64,000 nt of DNA from Mycolicibacterium peregrinum (lineage in GTDB: Bacteria; Actinomycetota; Actinomycetes; Mycobacteriales; Mycobacteriaceae). This document shows positions 24,943-34,934 of this stretch, in pieces. Position 1 is the stretch's first letter; each line of letters opens with the position of its first letter. Both the position numbers and the translations under genes were made by a program. The DNA lies in NCBI RefSeq assembly GCF_001665785.1, contig NZ_LZSO01000008.1:62001-126000 (forward strand), given 5' to 3'. Below the pieces are notes generated by a model, which saw only the letters and a list, made by a program, of their open reading frames with translations, had not been told where the DNA came from and searched no databases.

Positions 24943-26430
24943 TCAGTTCACACACTTCGGATCGTCCGAACCCGCATTGAGGATCGGCGACGGCGGTGGT
25001 GGCGGGCTCTGTTCGCCGGTATCGCTGTAGCTGTCGCCGGCCGCGGCCGGATCCACGATGCCCGCACCTGCGGTCGGATCCATGCCGTCGGAGCCGGGGC
25101 CGGTGTAATCCGCGGCCAGAACCACCCGTACCGCACCGGGTGGCAGCGACGAATCCTCGTTCACCGGCAGCCCGCCGAGATCCTTCGACACCGCCTGGGC
25201 GCCGAGGTCATCGCTCTTGGCGGCCAGCACCTGGCTGGATGCAGGCGGGGCGCCCTCGTGGTTGCCGGTGGCACCGGGCAGGAATCCCTTGTTGCTCAGC
25301 ACCTGTGACACCGCGGCGGCCAGGCCGTTGATGTCGGTGCCGTTGACCACCTCGACGGTGGTGTTCTCGGGTGAGTAGCTGAGTTGTTCGGTCTTGCCCT
25401 GGTCCTGGTCCTGCAGCAGGCTCGACACCCACTGGTGGACCTCGTCGGGATCCACCCGGACGACGCTCTGCATGCCGTCGTCGCTCCAGCCGTCCTCACG
25501 CAGGATCGGGATGGTGGCGAACGCCACGCTGCCGGCAGCCAGCTTCTGTAGCTGTTCGACGAAATTCATGATGTCCCAGCCGTCGGAGATCACCACCGAG
25601 CGTTGCACGGCATCCTGCAGCCGCCCCAGCGTTCCCGGGCTCGACAGCGTCTTGCTGGAGATCACCTCATGAGCCAGTGACGCCATCACCGACTGCTGGC
25701 GGGTCACCCGGTCGAGGTCGCCGCGCGGCAGGTCATGACGTTGCCGAACGAAGCTCAGTGCCTGCGGGCCGTTGAGTTTCTGCCAGCCGGCCGGGAAATC
25801 GGCGCCCGAGAGCGGTTCGTAGACGGCATCTTTGAGGCAGACATTGACGCCGCCCAGGGCATCGGTGATCAGCGCGAAGCCGAGCAGGCCGATTTCGGCG
25901 TAATGGTCCACGGTGACGCCGGTCAGTGAGGCGACGGTCTGGATCAGCTCCTCGCGGGCCGCCTCGGTGGCCTTGGGTTCGGCGACGGCGGGATCTTCAC
26001 CCTCGACCTCGACGAGCTGCTTCATGCGGTCGAGCTTGACGTCCCCGAACACGCCGTTGATCTTCATCTTTCCCCAGCCCGGTGCTTCGACGTACGAATC
26101 ACGGGGGATGGAGATGGCCGTGGCCGACTTCCCGTTGTTGGGGATGCGGATCAGGATGATGGTGTCGGTGTTGGTCGAGACGTCGTCGCCGGCGCGCAGA
26201 GTCTCCAACTCCTCGGCCGACAACGGGTTGCCGTGGGCGTCGGTACGACTGTCCATCCCGACGAGCAGGATGTCGATGGCACCGTCCTCGCCGCCGCCGC
26301 CGAGCGCCGCCGAGCTGATGTGGTTGATGCCGGATTCGAACGAGCGGATCTGCGACCAGGCCACCCCTGTTCCGAGCACCACGGCCGACGCCGTGGCGAC
26401 AGCAAGGGAGCGAAGGAGGGGGTTGCGCAC
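24943..26430 (-). CDS. lcp1: LytR-CpsA-Psr ligase Lcp1-like
   Basis: A 495-residue protein with an N-terminal signal anchor (about residues 5-26), an LCP domain (DILLVGMDSR, ISIPRDSYVEAPG, DLPRGDLDRVTRQQ with the phosphate-binding Arg and Asp residues), and a C-terminal LytR_C domain around residues 355-430. M. tuberculosis Rv3267 (Lcp1) ligates arabinogalactan to peptidoglycan outside the membrane. The GTG start diverges from rmlD, so linker synthesis and ligation genes share one intergenic region. Confidence 0.92.
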   Translation of the reverse strand: MRNPLLRSLAVATASAVVLGTGVAWSQIRSFESGINHISSAALGGGGEDGAIDILLVGMDSRTDAHGNPLSAEELETLRAGDDVSTNTDTIILIRIPNNGKSATAISIPRDSYVEAPGWGKMKINGVFGDVKLDRMKQLVEVEGEDPAVAEPKATEAAREELIQTVASLTGVTVDHYAEIGLLGFALITDALGGVNVCLKDAVYEPLSGADFPAGWQKLNGPQALSFVRQRHDLPRGDLDRVTRQQSVMASLAHEVISSKTLSSPGTLGRLQDAVQRSVVISDGWDIMNFVEQLQKLAAGSVAFATIPILREDGWSDDGMQSVVRVDPDEVHQWVSSLLQDQDQGKTEQLSYSPENTTVEVVNGTDINGLAAAVSQVLSNKGFLPGATGNHEGAPPASSQVLAAKSDDLGAQAVSKDLGGLPVNEDSSLPPGAVRVVLAADYTGPGSDGMDPTAGAGIVDPAAAGDSYSDTGEQSPPPPPSPILNAGSDDPKCVN

Positions 26431-26496
26431 GTGCCCAGGCTACTTGCGGCCCGGACGTGAGCCGGGTAACGCGGACCGGCGTGCCAGACTCGGCGC

Positions 26497-27381
26497 ATGG
26501 CGCAACGGATTGTGATCACCGGGGCCGGCGGCATGGTCGGTCGGGTATTGGCTGATCAGGGACGTCGTGAGGGTCGTGACGTGCTGGCCCTGACCTCGGC
26601 GGAATGTGACATCACCAACGTTGACACGGTGCGCGCGTTCGTCGAGCCCGGCGATGTGGTGATCAACTGCGCGGCATACACGCAGGTCGACACCGCAGAG
26701 ACGGACCAGGACAGGGCCCACGCCGTCAATGTCGTCGGCCCGGGCAACCTCGCCGCGGTATGTGCGCAGGCCGGTGCCGACCTGGTGCACATCTCCACCG
26801 ACTACGTATTCGGCGTGTCGGCGCAGCGTCGCACCCCATACGAGGTCGACGACCCGACCGGGCCGGTCAACGTCTACGGCCGGACCAAACTGGCCGGGGA
26901 ACAGGCGGTGCTGACCGCCAAACCCGACGCGTATGTCGTTCGCACGGCATGGGTGTACCGCGGTGGTGACGGCAAAGACTTCGTGGCGACCATGCGCAGG
27001 CTGGCGGCCGGGGACGGCCCCGTGGATGTGGTCGCCGACCAGATCGGGTCACCGACCTACACCGGAGACCTGGTGACGGCCCTGCTACAGATCGCCGACG
27101 GCGGCGTCCGGCCCGGCGTGTTGCATGCCGCCAACGGCGGGTCGGCCAGCCGGTTCGACCAGGCGCGAGCGACCTTCGCGGCCGTAGGTGCCGATCCCGA
27201 GCGGGTCCGGCCGGTCGGGAGTGACCGTCACCCGCGACCCGCGCCGCGTCCGGCCTACACAGTCTTGTCCGCGCGCCGATCCGCCGCAGCGGGCCTGACC
27301 CCGCTGCGCGATTGGCGGGAAGCCCTGGCAGCAGCGGTTGGAAAAGAGAGCCCGTCCGGCCCGCTACCCTCTACGCCGTGA
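26497..27381 (+). CDS. rmlD: dTDP-4-dehydrorhamnose reductase
   Basis: A 294-residue NADPH-dependent reductase for the last step of dTDP-L-rhamnose synthesis. VITGAGGMVGRVLA is the dinucleotide-binding loop, STDYVFG the conserved Thr/Asp region, and VYGRTKLAGE holds the Tyr-x3-Lys pair. The rhamnose is essential for the mycobacterial arabinogalactan-peptidoglycan linker. It overlaps wbbL by 4 nt (GTGA). Confidence 0.94.
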   Translation: MAQRIVITGAGGMVGRVLADQGRREGRDVLALTSAECDITNVDTVRAFVEPGDVVINCAAYTQVDTAETDQDRAHAVNVVGPGNLAAVCAQAGADLVHISTDYVFGVSAQRRTPYEVDDPTGPVNVYGRTKLAGEQAVLTAKPDAYVVRTAWVYRGGDGKDFVATMRRLAAGDGPVDVVADQIGSPTYTGDLVTALLQIADGGVRPGVLHAANGGSASRFDQARATFAAVGADPERVRPVGSDRHPRPAPRPAYTVLSARRSAAAGLTPLRDWREALAAAVGKESPSGPLPSTP

Positions 27382-28268
27382 CTGAGGATGCGGCCCGCCC
27401 GCTCGTGGTGGTGACGGTGACGTACTCGCCGGGCCCACACCTGGACCGTTTCCTGGCCTCCCTCGCCCTGGCCACCGACCGTCCGGTGACGGTCGTCATG
27501 GCTGACAACGGCTCCACCGACGGCGCACCCGAACAGGCCGAGAAGCGCTACCCGAACGTTCGTCTGCTCCGGACCGGCAGCAATCTGGGTTACGGCAGCG
27601 CCGTCAACCGCGGCGCCGAGCAGATATCGGATGCGGAATGCTCGGAATTTTTCATCGTCGCCAACCCCGACGTGCAGTGGGGCCCCGGTTCGATCGACCT
27701 GCTGCTCGACGCGGCGAAGCGGTGGCCGCGCGCGGGTGCGCTCGGGCCGTTGGTCCGCGATCCCGACGGCTCGGTGTACCCGTCGGCGCGCCATCAGCCC
27801 AGCCTGGTCCGGGGTGGCATGCATGCCGTGGTGGGTCCGTTCTGGAAGTCGAATCCCTGGACGGCGGCCTACCGTCAGGACCGGCAGGACCCCAGCGAGC
27901 GCGAGGTCGGCTGGCTGTCCGGTTCGTGCCTGCTGATGCGCCGAGCCGCCTTCGACGCGGTCGGCGGGTTCGACGAGCGCTACTTCATGTATATGGAAGA
28001 CGTCGACCTCGGTGATCGGATCGCCCGGGCCGGCTGGCAGAACATCTACGTCCCGACGGCGGAGGTGCTGCACCACAAGGGGCACTCCACCGGCCGTGAC
28101 CCGGCGCGGAACTTGGCCGCCCATCACCGCAGTACCTACACTTTCTTGGCTGATCGATACCCGGCGCCCTGGCAGGCGCCGTTACGGTGGACAATTCGGG
28201 GCGCGCTGGCAGCACGTGCGGGCCTGGTGGTCGGTAGTTCACGACGTAAACAGGCGAAAGGGCACTGA
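27378..28268 (+). CDS. wbbL: Rhamnosyltransferase WbbL (N-acetylglucosaminyl-diphospho-decaprenol L-rhamnosyltransferase)
   Basis: A 296-residue GT2 enzyme that adds L-rhamnose from dTDP-rhamnose to GlcNAc-PP-decaprenol, forming the arabinogalactan linker. VVTVTYSPGPHLDRFL is the donor-binding region, ADNGSTDG the first Asp motif, NPDVQWG the DxD-like motif and MYMEDVDLGDRI the ED motif. The GTG start overlaps rmlD. manC follows immediately, as in M. tuberculosis Rv3266c-Rv3265c-Rv3264c. Confidence 0.93.
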   Translation: MTEDAARPLVVVTVTYSPGPHLDRFLASLALATDRPVTVVMADNGSTDGAPEQAEKRYPNVRLLRTGSNLGYGSAVNRGAEQISDAECSEFFIVANPDVQWGPGSIDLLLDAAKRWPRAGALGPLVRDPDGSVYPSARHQPSLVRGGMHAVVGPFWKSNPWTAAYRQDRQDPSEREVGWLSGSCLLMRRAAFDAVGGFDERYFMYMEDVDLGDRIARAGWQNIYVPTAEVLHHKGHSTGRDPARNLAAHHRSTYTFLADRYPAPWQAPLRWTIRGALAARAGLVVGSSRRKQAKGH

Positions 28269-28269
28269 C

Positions 28270-29349
28270 GTGATCAATCCCGCGGAGGTGGACGCCGTCG
28301 TCCTCGTCGGTGGACGAGGCACCAGGCTGCGGCCCCTGACCCTCTCGGCGCCTAAGCCGATGTTGCCGACGGCGGGCGTGCCGTTCCTGACCCATCTGCT
28401 GGCCCGGATCGCGGTGGCCGGCATCAAACATGTCGTGATGGGCACCTCGTACAAGGCCGAGGTCTTCGAGGAAGCTTTCGGTGACGGCTCCGATCTGGGG
28501 CTGGAGATCGAATACGTCACCGAGACCGAAGCACTCGGCACCGGTGGTGCCATCGCCAACGTGGCCGACAAGCTGCGCTACGACACGGTCATGGTGTTCA
28601 ACGGCGACGTGCTGTCGGCGGCCGACCTCGGCGCGGTGCTGGAATCACATGACACCCACCAGGCCGACGTCACGCTGCACCTGGTGCGGGTCAGTGATCC
28701 TCGTGCGTTCGGCTGCGTGCCCACCGATGCCGACGGATTCGTGACCGCGTTCCTCGAGAAGACCCAGGATCCGCCGACCGACCAGATCAATGCGGGCTGT
28801 TATGTGTTCAATCGCAACGTCATCGACGAGATCCCGCGCGGACGCGCCCTGTCGGTCGAGCGCGAGATCTTCCCCGAGGTGCTCTCCCGCGGACTGAAGA
28901 TGTGCGGGTATGTGGACGCTTCGTATTGGCGTGACATGGGCACGCCGGACGATTTCGTCCGCGGCTCTGCCGATCTGGTTCGTGGCATCGCGCCGTCACC
29001 GGCGCTCAACGGCCAGCGCGGTGAGTCACTGGTCCACGAAGGTGCGGCGGTCGCGCCGGGCGCCTTGCTGATCGGTGGCACCGTGGTGGGCCGCGGAGCC
29101 GAGATCGGTGCGGGCGCCCGCCTCGACGGCGCGGTGATCTTCGACGGGGTGCGTGTGGAAGCCGGTGCGGTGATTGAACGTTCGATCGTGGGCTTCGGTG
29201 CCCGCATCGGTCCCCGGGCGCTGATCCGCGACGGGGTGATCGGCGACGGCGCCGACATCGGTGCCCGTTGCGAGCTGTTGCGCGGCGCCAGGGTGTGGCC
29301 CGGGGTGTCCATCCCCGACGGCGGCATCCGGTACTCCACCGACGTCTGA
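28270..29349 (+). CDS. manC: Mannose-1-phosphate guanylyltransferase
   Basis: A 359-residue nucleotidyltransferase making GDP-mannose from mannose-1-phosphate and GTP. VLVGGRGTRLRPLTLSAPKP is the pyrophosphorylase signature, VFNGDVLS the metal Asp region, and the last ~100 residues are a left-handed beta-helix of hexapeptide repeats. The M. tuberculosis orthologue (Rv3264c) is confusingly named manB. GDP-mannose feeds PIMs, LAM, glycoproteins and, here, gmd/fcl. GTG is chosen immediately after the wbbL stop; a GTG six codons later is possible. Confidence 0.92.
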   Translation: MINPAEVDAVVLVGGRGTRLRPLTLSAPKPMLPTAGVPFLTHLLARIAVAGIKHVVMGTSYKAEVFEEAFGDGSDLGLEIEYVTETEALGTGGAIANVADKLRYDTVMVFNGDVLSAADLGAVLESHDTHQADVTLHLVRVSDPRAFGCVPTDADGFVTAFLEKTQDPPTDQINAGCYVFNRNVIDEIPRGRALSVEREIFPEVLSRGLKMCGYVDASYWRDMGTPDDFVRGSADLVRGIAPSPALNGQRGESLVHEGAAVAPGALLIGGTVVGRGAEIGAGARLDGAVIFDGVRVEAGAVIERSIVGFGARIGPRALIRDGVIGDGADIGARCELLRGARVWPGVSIPDGGIRYSTDV

Positions 29350-29441
29350 GACCCTCGGGTATCTGCGCCGGTTCGCGCCGAAACTACGCTTTGTGACGGG
29401 AATCGGCGGAGATGTGTCACAGACCGTAGCCTCGGTGGTGC

Positions 29442-30791
29442 TCAGCCCGTCTTGTGCAGGTCGGAGTCGGCAGGTGCATATTCGGCGCCTGCGCCGAATA
29501 TCCCTGAGGGCGTGGCTGTTTCGATGGTGGCGGCCTCGTCCATCCCCCCGGCCGGATCGTCGAGTGAGGTTTTGGTGCCAAGGAGCGGTACCAACATCGG
29601 CGTCGTGAACACGGGGTGGTCCACCACGGTGGAGATCCTCAGCACCGGGTGGTCGGAGACCAGTTCTTCGATCGCACCCCTGGCCGCGAATTGCGTCTCG
29701 GTGCAGAGCGCCTGGCCACCACCCACCCAATCATGCAGCCGGCGTGCCTCTTTCAGGAACGCTTCAATGTCCTCGGTGTAGGACTTCTTGGGTTCGTAGC
29801 AGGTCCGGGTGTCCTGCACAGCGCGGCGGGTCACGGCGACGATGCTGACACCCATCTGGACCAACCGCACAGTCTGCGGGTTGATATCGATCATCATCTG
29901 CGCACCCGTAGTGGACCCGGGTGTCAGAAACTTCCCAGCGGCGCCGATGCTGCCCGCATACAGCAACTTGGAGTCGCTGGGCAGGACCGGGATCTGGCGA
30001 TAGTCGCCGAGCATGCTTCCCACCGGATCTAGGTACGAGGCAACTGTATTGGTGGTCGCAGGCTCCTCCGGTATCCCGAACGGGTATGCCCTTACCCGCA
30101 TGACGCCCGCCGGGATGTCGACCGCTACCGAACTGCGATTATGGATGGTGAGGTTGGCCGACAGGTGGATGATCGAGCCCGAGGAGCCCACTGGAGTCAG
30201 TTCGGCCTGCACATCGACCAAGGGAAGTGAACGCGCCGGCAGATAGTCCGATTGCAGCCAGAACTGGACCAGGCCCAACACCGGGAACAATGCGACGACT
30301 GCCACCGCACCCCGGTTGATCGCTCCATGGGTGTACCTGGCCAGATAGATCATCCAGAAGAGAGCGACCCCGCCGAACACCAGCGCCATCCCGGTGATAC
30401 CGATCAGTTGCCGAACCGGGCTGCGCTCGTCGACGAGCCACACGTACGCCGCCAGACACACCACGAAGATCTGGCTTGTCATCGCCGTGAGGAAAGCGCT
30501 CGATGATTTTCTCAGTATCGAGCCGATCGCGAGCGCGCATGCGATCCCGACACCAAGAAGCAGTGCGGCACCTAACAGATCCCAGGCTGAACGAGTCAGC
30601 GTGGCGTCCCAGACCGCGAGCCACAGAACTACTGCGGTCTGGACAGTCAGGCAGACAAGCAGCAGAGCCTCTGTGACCCGGGGGCGGCTACCCAGCGCGG
30701 CTTCGATTTGCGAGGTCTGCTGCTCCGGCGGCTCGTCGCCATTCTTGCCGCCGGCGGAGTTTTCGGCAGGGGATTCGATCTGCAGACTCAT
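29442..30791 (-). CDS. Membrane protein of unknown function
   Basis: A 449-residue protein I do not recognise. The first ~35 residues are charged, five hydrophobic segments follow to about residue 170, and the remaining ~280 residues look like a beta-rich soluble domain (alternating short strands, HLSANLTIHNRSSVAVDIP) that should face outside. Two Cys near residues 330-380 could form a disulphide. The ATG follows GGGAGG. It lies between manC and a DUF732 gene and diverges from the latter; nothing comparable sits there in M. tuberculosis as I recall. Confidence 0.8.
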   Translation of the reverse strand: MSLQIESPAENSAGGKNGDEPPEQQTSQIEAALGSRPRVTEALLLVCLTVQTAVVLWLAVWDATLTRSAWDLLGAALLLGVGIACALAIGSILRKSSSAFLTAMTSQIFVVCLAAYVWLVDERSPVRQLIGITGMALVFGGVALFWMIYLARYTHGAINRGAVAVVALFPVLGLVQFWLQSDYLPARSLPLVDVQAELTPVGSSGSIIHLSANLTIHNRSSVAVDIPAGVMRVRAYPFGIPEEPATTNTVASYLDPVGSMLGDYRQIPVLPSDSKLLYAGSIGAAGKFLTPGSTTGAQMMIDINPQTVRLVQMGVSIVAVTRRAVQDTRTCYEPKKSYTEDIEAFLKEARRLHDWVGGGQALCTETQFAARGAIEELVSDHPVLRISTVVDHPVFTTPMLVPLLGTKTSLDDPAGGMDEAATIETATPSGIFGAGAEYAPADSDLHKTG

Positions 30792-30856
30792 GGTGCCTCC
30801 CACCCGTATTTCCGTGGCGTATCAACGGTAGGGAGATCGGGCCCAGCAGCGCTTGA

Positions 30857-30868
30857 GTAGTCGACTAC
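30857..30868. promoter_or_regulatory. 12-bp perfect palindrome in a divergent promoter region
   Basis: GTAGTCGACTAC lies between the divergent membrane-protein and DUF732 genes, 66 nt from one start and 86 nt from the other. Its position fits a shared operator. It is short enough to arise by chance. Confidence 0.35.
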
Positions 30869-30953
30869 CTAACTTCGGCGGCCTCTGGCGCAGAAAAGTG
30901 TGTTTGCCGGTCGCCGTCGAGCCTTAGGCTTCTATCGACAGAAGGGGAGGATC

Positions 30954-31301
30954 ATGTCCAACGGCATGTTCAACGTGCGACGGCGCAGAGGGGTGGCGCC
31001 GCTGGCGGCTCTGGCGGTGCTCGGAGGGGTTCTGGGGGTCACCGCGCCGGAGGCCGTGGCCTGGCCCATCCCGCTGACCGGAGAAGACAACACCTACCTC
31101 AAGGCCACGCGCGGGGTGTTCCCCGGTGACGATGACCAGTTGCTGATGGTGGGCCGGGAGATATGCCGCCTGCTCTACACCGGTACACCGGCACAGGCGG
31201 TGATCGATCAGATGGCGGGCCAGTACGGCGCCGCTCCGGATCAAGCCGCGGTTGCGTTGCGCGCTGCCCGCCGGTCCTACTGCACGCAGGCGCCGGGCTA
31301 G
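30954..31301 (+). CDS. DUF732 secreted small protein
   Basis: A 115-residue protein with a positively charged start, a hydrophobic segment and an AVA-W signal-peptidase site near residue 35. The mature ~80 residues match DUF732 (FPGDDDQLLMVGREICRLL, then YCTQAPG), with two Cys likely disulphide-bonded. Such proteins are abundant in mycobacteria and have no assigned function. The ATG follows AGGGGAGG. Its TAG stop shares a CTAG with the convergent NUDIX gene. Confidence 0.88.
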   Translation: MSNGMFNVRRRRGVAPLAALAVLGGVLGVTAPEAVAWPIPLTGEDNTYLKATRGVFPGDDDQLLMVGREICRLLYTGTPAQAVIDQMAGQYGAAPDQAAVALRAARRSYCTQAPG

Positions 31302-31846
31302 GCGGATCCCGTCACGGTGCCGGCGAGCTGGTTCAACCCGAAGTCGGTACCCTCGGGCAGCGCCTCGAGCGGCCACCACCGTAGATCCAAAGACTCGTCA
31401 CTGCAGGCGATCTCGGCACCTGCCGGGGCCCGTACCACGAACTGCATGTCGAGGTGGCGGGTCGGCACCCCGAGTGAGCAGGTCACCGGATGCACGTGCA
31501 GCGCGGCCAGTTGAGTATCGATGGTCAGCCCGGTGATCCCGGACTCCTCGGTGGCCTCGCGCAACGCGGCGGCGCGAATGTCGGAATCTGTTTCCTCACA
31601 ATGCCCGCCGAGCTGCAGCCACCGGCCGAAGCGCGGATGCAGGGTGAGCAGCGTCTGGGTGCCGGTGTGGTCGACGACCAGCGCCGAGGCGGTGATGTGA
31701 CCAGGAACGCACGCCCGGAGACAGGCATCGGGACGGGCAACCAGAAATGACAGCACCGCATGTCGCAGCGTGTCCTGACCGGGATCGGCTGTCTGCCAGT
31801 GTGTCAACACCTCGACGGCGGAGGCGTGCAGGCTCGCGGCGCTCAC
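31298..31846 (-). CDS. NUDIX hydrolase
   Basis: A 182-residue NUDIX protein. [25 protein letters not shown] is a complete Nudix box (G-x5-E-x7-REUxEE), so Mg-dependent pyrophosphate hydrolysis is expected. The substrate is unknown. The GTG start overlaps the fbiB stop by 4 nt, which places it in the F420 operon; sanitation of a nucleotide such as the GTP-derived FbiA by-product is only a guess. Confidence 0.88.
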   Translation of the reverse strand: MSAASLHASAVEVLTHWQTADPGQDTLRHAVLSFLVARPDACLRACVPGHITASALVVDHTGTQTLLTLHPRFGRWLQLGGHCEETDSDIRAAALREATEESGITGLTIDTQLAALHVHPVTCSLGVPTRHLDMQFVVRAPAGAEIACSDESLDLRWWPLEALPEGTDFGLNQLAGTVTGSA

Positions 31847-33198
31847 TTCACGACCAGCAGGCCGTCGGTGGGCACCGGGTCGCGGGGCGGCTGCGGATCG
31901 GCGGGGTGACCGATCGCGATGGCTCCCAGGGGCTCCCAATCCGGCGGGAGATCGAGCTCGGAACGGACCAGATCGGCGGCGAAGATCGTGGATCCGATCC
32001 AGCAGCTGCCCACCTCACGCACCGCCAGCGCCACCAGCAGGGCCTGCACCGCCGCGCCCACGGCGACGGTGAACATGGTGTGTTCGGCCTGCGTGCGGGC
32101 TTCGTCGGGATAGCTGTGGGCACCGTCGGGAACCATGAACGGAATCACCAGTTCCGGAGCGTCGTAGAGGATCTGACCGCGATTCAGGCGACGCTCGACG
32201 GCCTCGGGATCTCGGCCGTCGCCGCTCAGATCGGCCCGCCACTTGTCCTTCATCCGGTCCAGGAGCCGGACGCGGGTGGCACCGTCCTGTACCCAGACGA
32301 ACCGCACCGGCCTGGTGTGGTGTGGCGCAGGTGCGGTCAGTGCTTCGCCGACGGCAGCTTCGATGAGCGTGTGGTCGACGGGCTCGTCGGAGAACGCGCG
32401 CACCGAGCGGCGCAGCAGTTGAGCCTGGCTGCGTCCCAGCTCGATCGACTCGGCTGTGCCGAGCCAGAACAGGTCGTCCTCGCCGGAGCGCAGCAGCGTG
32501 GCCGCGTTCGACCCGTCGTCGGTCAGCTCAAGCCCGCGCACGACGGCGACCGGGATCGCGGTCAGCTTGCCCTTCACCAGATCGGCTGCGGCAGCGATCT
32601 CGTCGGCAACGGCCACCTCGGTGACCAACAGCTCGTTGCCGTGCCGGTCGCGCGCTCCAGCGTAGCCGTGGAGAACCGTGAGCCCGGACGCGCCGATCGC
32701 GAAATCGGCCTGACCGTTGCGCCAGGCGCGGCCCATGGTGTCGGTGATCACGATGCCGACGGTGACGCCGAGTTGCTCACGCAGGCCGACGCGTAGCGCC
32801 TGCGCGCTGCCGTCGGGATCGACTGGCAGCAGCGCCAACTCGTTCGAGTCGACGTTGGAGCCGTCGACGCCGGCGGCGGCCTGGACCAGCCCGATGGCGT
32901 TCTCGGTGATCAGCGTCCGGCCCTTGCGGGCCAGTACCCGAACCGCCTCGCTGTCGATCAGCTTGCGGCGCAGAGCATCCCGCTCTTCCGGATCGGAAGG
33001 AGCGGTGACGATGCGGCCCTCGCACTTGGAGACGACCTTGCTGGTGACCACCAGTACATCACCGTTGCGCAGCCAAGGTGCCGCTTCGGCGAGAACGGTG
33101 GCCAGGTCATCTCCGGGACGGAACTCAGGAAGCCCTGCCACCGGCAGGATCTCGACCTTGTCGGCGGACCCGTGCTCGGTGTTCACCGCGGTGCTCAC
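31843..33198 (-). CDS. fbiB: Coenzyme F420:gamma-glutamyl ligase FbiB, bifunctional
   Basis: A 451-residue two-domain protein. The N-terminal half is the CofE-like ligase that adds glutamates to F420-0 ([30 protein letters not shown]). The C-terminal ~200 residues are a nitroreductase-like FMN domain that reduces dehydro-F420. Length matches M. tuberculosis FbiB. The GTG start overlaps fbiA by 4 nt. Confidence 0.95.
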   Translation of the reverse strand: MSTAVNTEHGSADKVEILPVAGLPEFRPGDDLATVLAEAAPWLRNGDVLVVTSKVVSKCEGRIVTAPSDPEERDALRRKLIDSEAVRVLARKGRTLITENAIGLVQAAAGVDGSNVDSNELALLPVDPDGSAQALRVGLREQLGVTVGIVITDTMGRAWRNGQADFAIGASGLTVLHGYAGARDRHGNELLVTEVAVADEIAAAADLVKGKLTAIPVAVVRGLELTDDGSNAATLLRSGEDDLFWLGTAESIELGRSQAQLLRRSVRAFSDEPVDHTLIEAAVGEALTAPAPHHTRPVRFVWVQDGATRVRLLDRMKDKWRADLSGDGRDPEAVERRLNRGQILYDAPELVIPFMVPDGAHSYPDEARTQAEHTMFTVAVGAAVQALLVALAVREVGSCWIGSTIFAADLVRSELDLPPDWEPLGAIAIGHPADPQPPRDPVPTDGLLVVK

Positions 33199-34184
33199 AG
33201 CGCAACGCCGACCAGGTCAAGGCCGGTCCGCACCATCTCGGCGGTGGTCGACGGATCTGTCATCAGCAGCGGCACCGCGCGCACCTGAACTCCCTCGATG
33301 TCGGCCTCATCGCCCTCGTGTATCAGCCAGCCGTCCAGGATTCCGGTGCCCGACCGGGCGCCGAAATGCCGGCCGACGGCCTGTGAGGTGGATTCCACAC
33401 CGACGATGGACAGGCACTCATCGGCCATGCCGCGCAACGGTTTTCCATCGATGATGGGGGAGTAGCCGACCACCGGCGCCTTGGTCGAACGCAGCGCGCC
33501 GCGGACACCGGGTATCTGCAGGATCGGCCCGATACTCACGACGGGATTCGACGGCGCCAGCAACACCACATCCGCGTCGGCGATCGCCTCGACGACGCCC
33601 GGCGCGGCGGTTGCCTGATCCGCTCCGACGAACGCAAAGCTGTGTGAGGGCACCTGCGCGCGGTGACGCACCCACCACTCCTGGAAATGGATGGCCCGCC
33701 GTTCCCCATCCTCGGGGTCGGTGATCACCACGTGGGTCTCGCTGCGGTCGTCGGTGACGGGCAGCAATCGCGCCCCCGGTGACCAGCGCTTACACAACGC
33801 TTCGGTGACCTGCGACAGCGGGTAGCCGGCGCGCAGCATCTGGGTGCGGACCAGGTGGGTGGCCAGGTCCCGGTCGCCGAGTCCGAACCAGTCGGGTTGC
33901 ACGCCGTAGGCAGCGAGTTCTTCCTTGGCGTGCCACGTTTCATTGCGGTGGCCCCAGCCGCGTTCGGGGTCGATACCGCCACCCAGCGTGTACATGCAGG
34001 TGTCGAGGTCCGGACAGATACGGACGCCGTGCATCCAGGCGTCGTCACCGACGTTCACGATCGCGGTGAGTTCGTGTTCATGCTTGCTGTCGGTCCCGGC
34101 GAACTGGCCGAGGCCCAACAAGTGCTGTACCCCCAGCAAAAACCGGGCGCCTCCGACGCCGCCGACCAGAACGGTGATCTTCAC
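33195..34184 (-). CDS. fbiA: 2-phospho-L-lactate/phosphoenolpyruvate transferase FbiA
   Basis: A 329-residue CofD-type enzyme that joins the guanylylated three-carbon acid to Fo in F420 synthesis. [20 protein letters not shown] is the family N terminus, [19 protein letters not shown] the metal and substrate region, and [15 protein letters not shown] the third conserved segment. The GTG start, preceded by AGGG and aligned with the M. tuberculosis N terminus, is preferred to a 17-codon longer ATG. It diverges from whiB2. Confidence 0.95.
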   Translation of the reverse strand: MKITVLVGGVGGARFLLGVQHLLGLGQFAGTDSKHEHELTAIVNVGDDAWMHGVRICPDLDTCMYTLGGGIDPERGWGHRNETWHAKEELAAYGVQPDWFGLGDRDLATHLVRTQMLRAGYPLSQVTEALCKRWSPGARLLPVTDDRSETHVVITDPEDGERRAIHFQEWWVRHRAQVPSHSFAFVGADQATAAPGVVEAIADADVVLLAPSNPVVSIGPILQIPGVRGALRSTKAPVVGYSPIIDGKPLRGMADECLSIVGVESTSQAVGRHFGARSGTGILDGWLIHEGDEADIEGVQVRAVPLLMTDPSTTAEMVRTGLDLVGVAL

Positions 34185-34306
34185 AACGTCCGACCCTAAG
34201 CGTTGAGGGCGCGCGGATGGAAACGACGTCGTCACGGGCAGGACACGCCGATGTCGCGACGCGCCGATTTGACATTACGAGATGGTATGAAATCGCCCCC
34301 TGGCGC

Positions 34307-34335
34307 TTGACCCTGGCAGCTAACACGTGTGTAAT
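34307..34335 (+). promoter_or_regulatory. Candidate whiB2 promoter
   Basis: TTGACC (34307-34312) and TGTAAT (34330-34335) are separated by 17 nt. Transcription from here would give a 5' leader of about 135 nt before the whiB2 ATG, which follows GAGGAGGCGGGGG. The rest of the 294-nt gap between fbiA and whiB2 shows no gene. Confidence 0.45.
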
Positions 34336-34478
34336 CACAGATGTGTCATTTCCCGGTTGGTGACCGATTCCGGTGTCGCGGACCGAGATTCGATCAACTG
34401 TTCGAATGGGGTGACCGCACATCGCAGTAGTGGGGCTCCACTTAGGATCTACGAGACCGAGTGAGGAGGCGGGGGATA

Positions 34479-34883
34479 ATGTCTTATGAGAGCGGCGATT
34501 TCGATCATGTGGTCCGGTTTGACGATCGGCTACTCGGCTCGGTAGACAACGCACCGCACATCAACACGGGACCGACACCGCTGGGGGCGGCCGGACGTCC
34601 TCAACTGAGTCTGGTTCCGGTGAGTTCGGTTCCCGAACACATTGATGTTGATCCGGAAGACGAAGACGACCAATGGCAGGAACGTGCGCTGTGCGCACAG
34701 ACCGACCCAGAGGCGTTCTTCCCGGAAAAGGGCGGGTCTACCCGCGAGGCCAAGCGCATCTGCCAGGGCTGTGAAGTCAAGGATGCCTGCTTGGAGTACG
34801 CGCTCGCGCACGATGAGCGCTTCGGCATCTGGGGCGGATTGTCCGAACGGGAGCGTCGCCGCCTCAAGCGCGGCATCATCTGA
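34479..34883 (+). CDS. whiB2: WhiB2/WhmD Fe-S transcription factor
   Basis: A 134-residue WhiB protein nearly identical in its C-terminal half to M. smegmatis WhmD, needed for septation and division. Cys72, Cys95, Cys98 and Cys104 bind the 4Fe-4S cluster; GIWGG is the turn and RERRRLKRG the DNA-binding basic tail. The N-terminal ~60 residues are acidic and variable. The ATG after a very strong GAGGAGG is chosen over an earlier in-frame GTG. Confidence 0.95.
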   Translation: MSYESGDFDHVVRFDDRLLGSVDNAPHINTGPTPLGAAGRPQLSLVPVSSVPEHIDVDPEDEDDQWQERALCAQTDPEAFFPEKGGSTREAKRICQGCEVKDACLEYALAHDERFGIWGGLSERERRRLKRGII

Positions 34884-34934
34884 CGCTCGCCGGCGGAGCG
34901 CTCGTCGTGCGATGTAGCGATGTAGCGCTCGACG

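Noticed and set aside
34324..34339. CGTG-TGTAAT-CACA upstream of whiB2 as a CRP site
   Set aside because: The half sites are 6 nt apart instead of the 8 nt between GTG and CAC in CRP sites, and the match overlaps the proposed -10.
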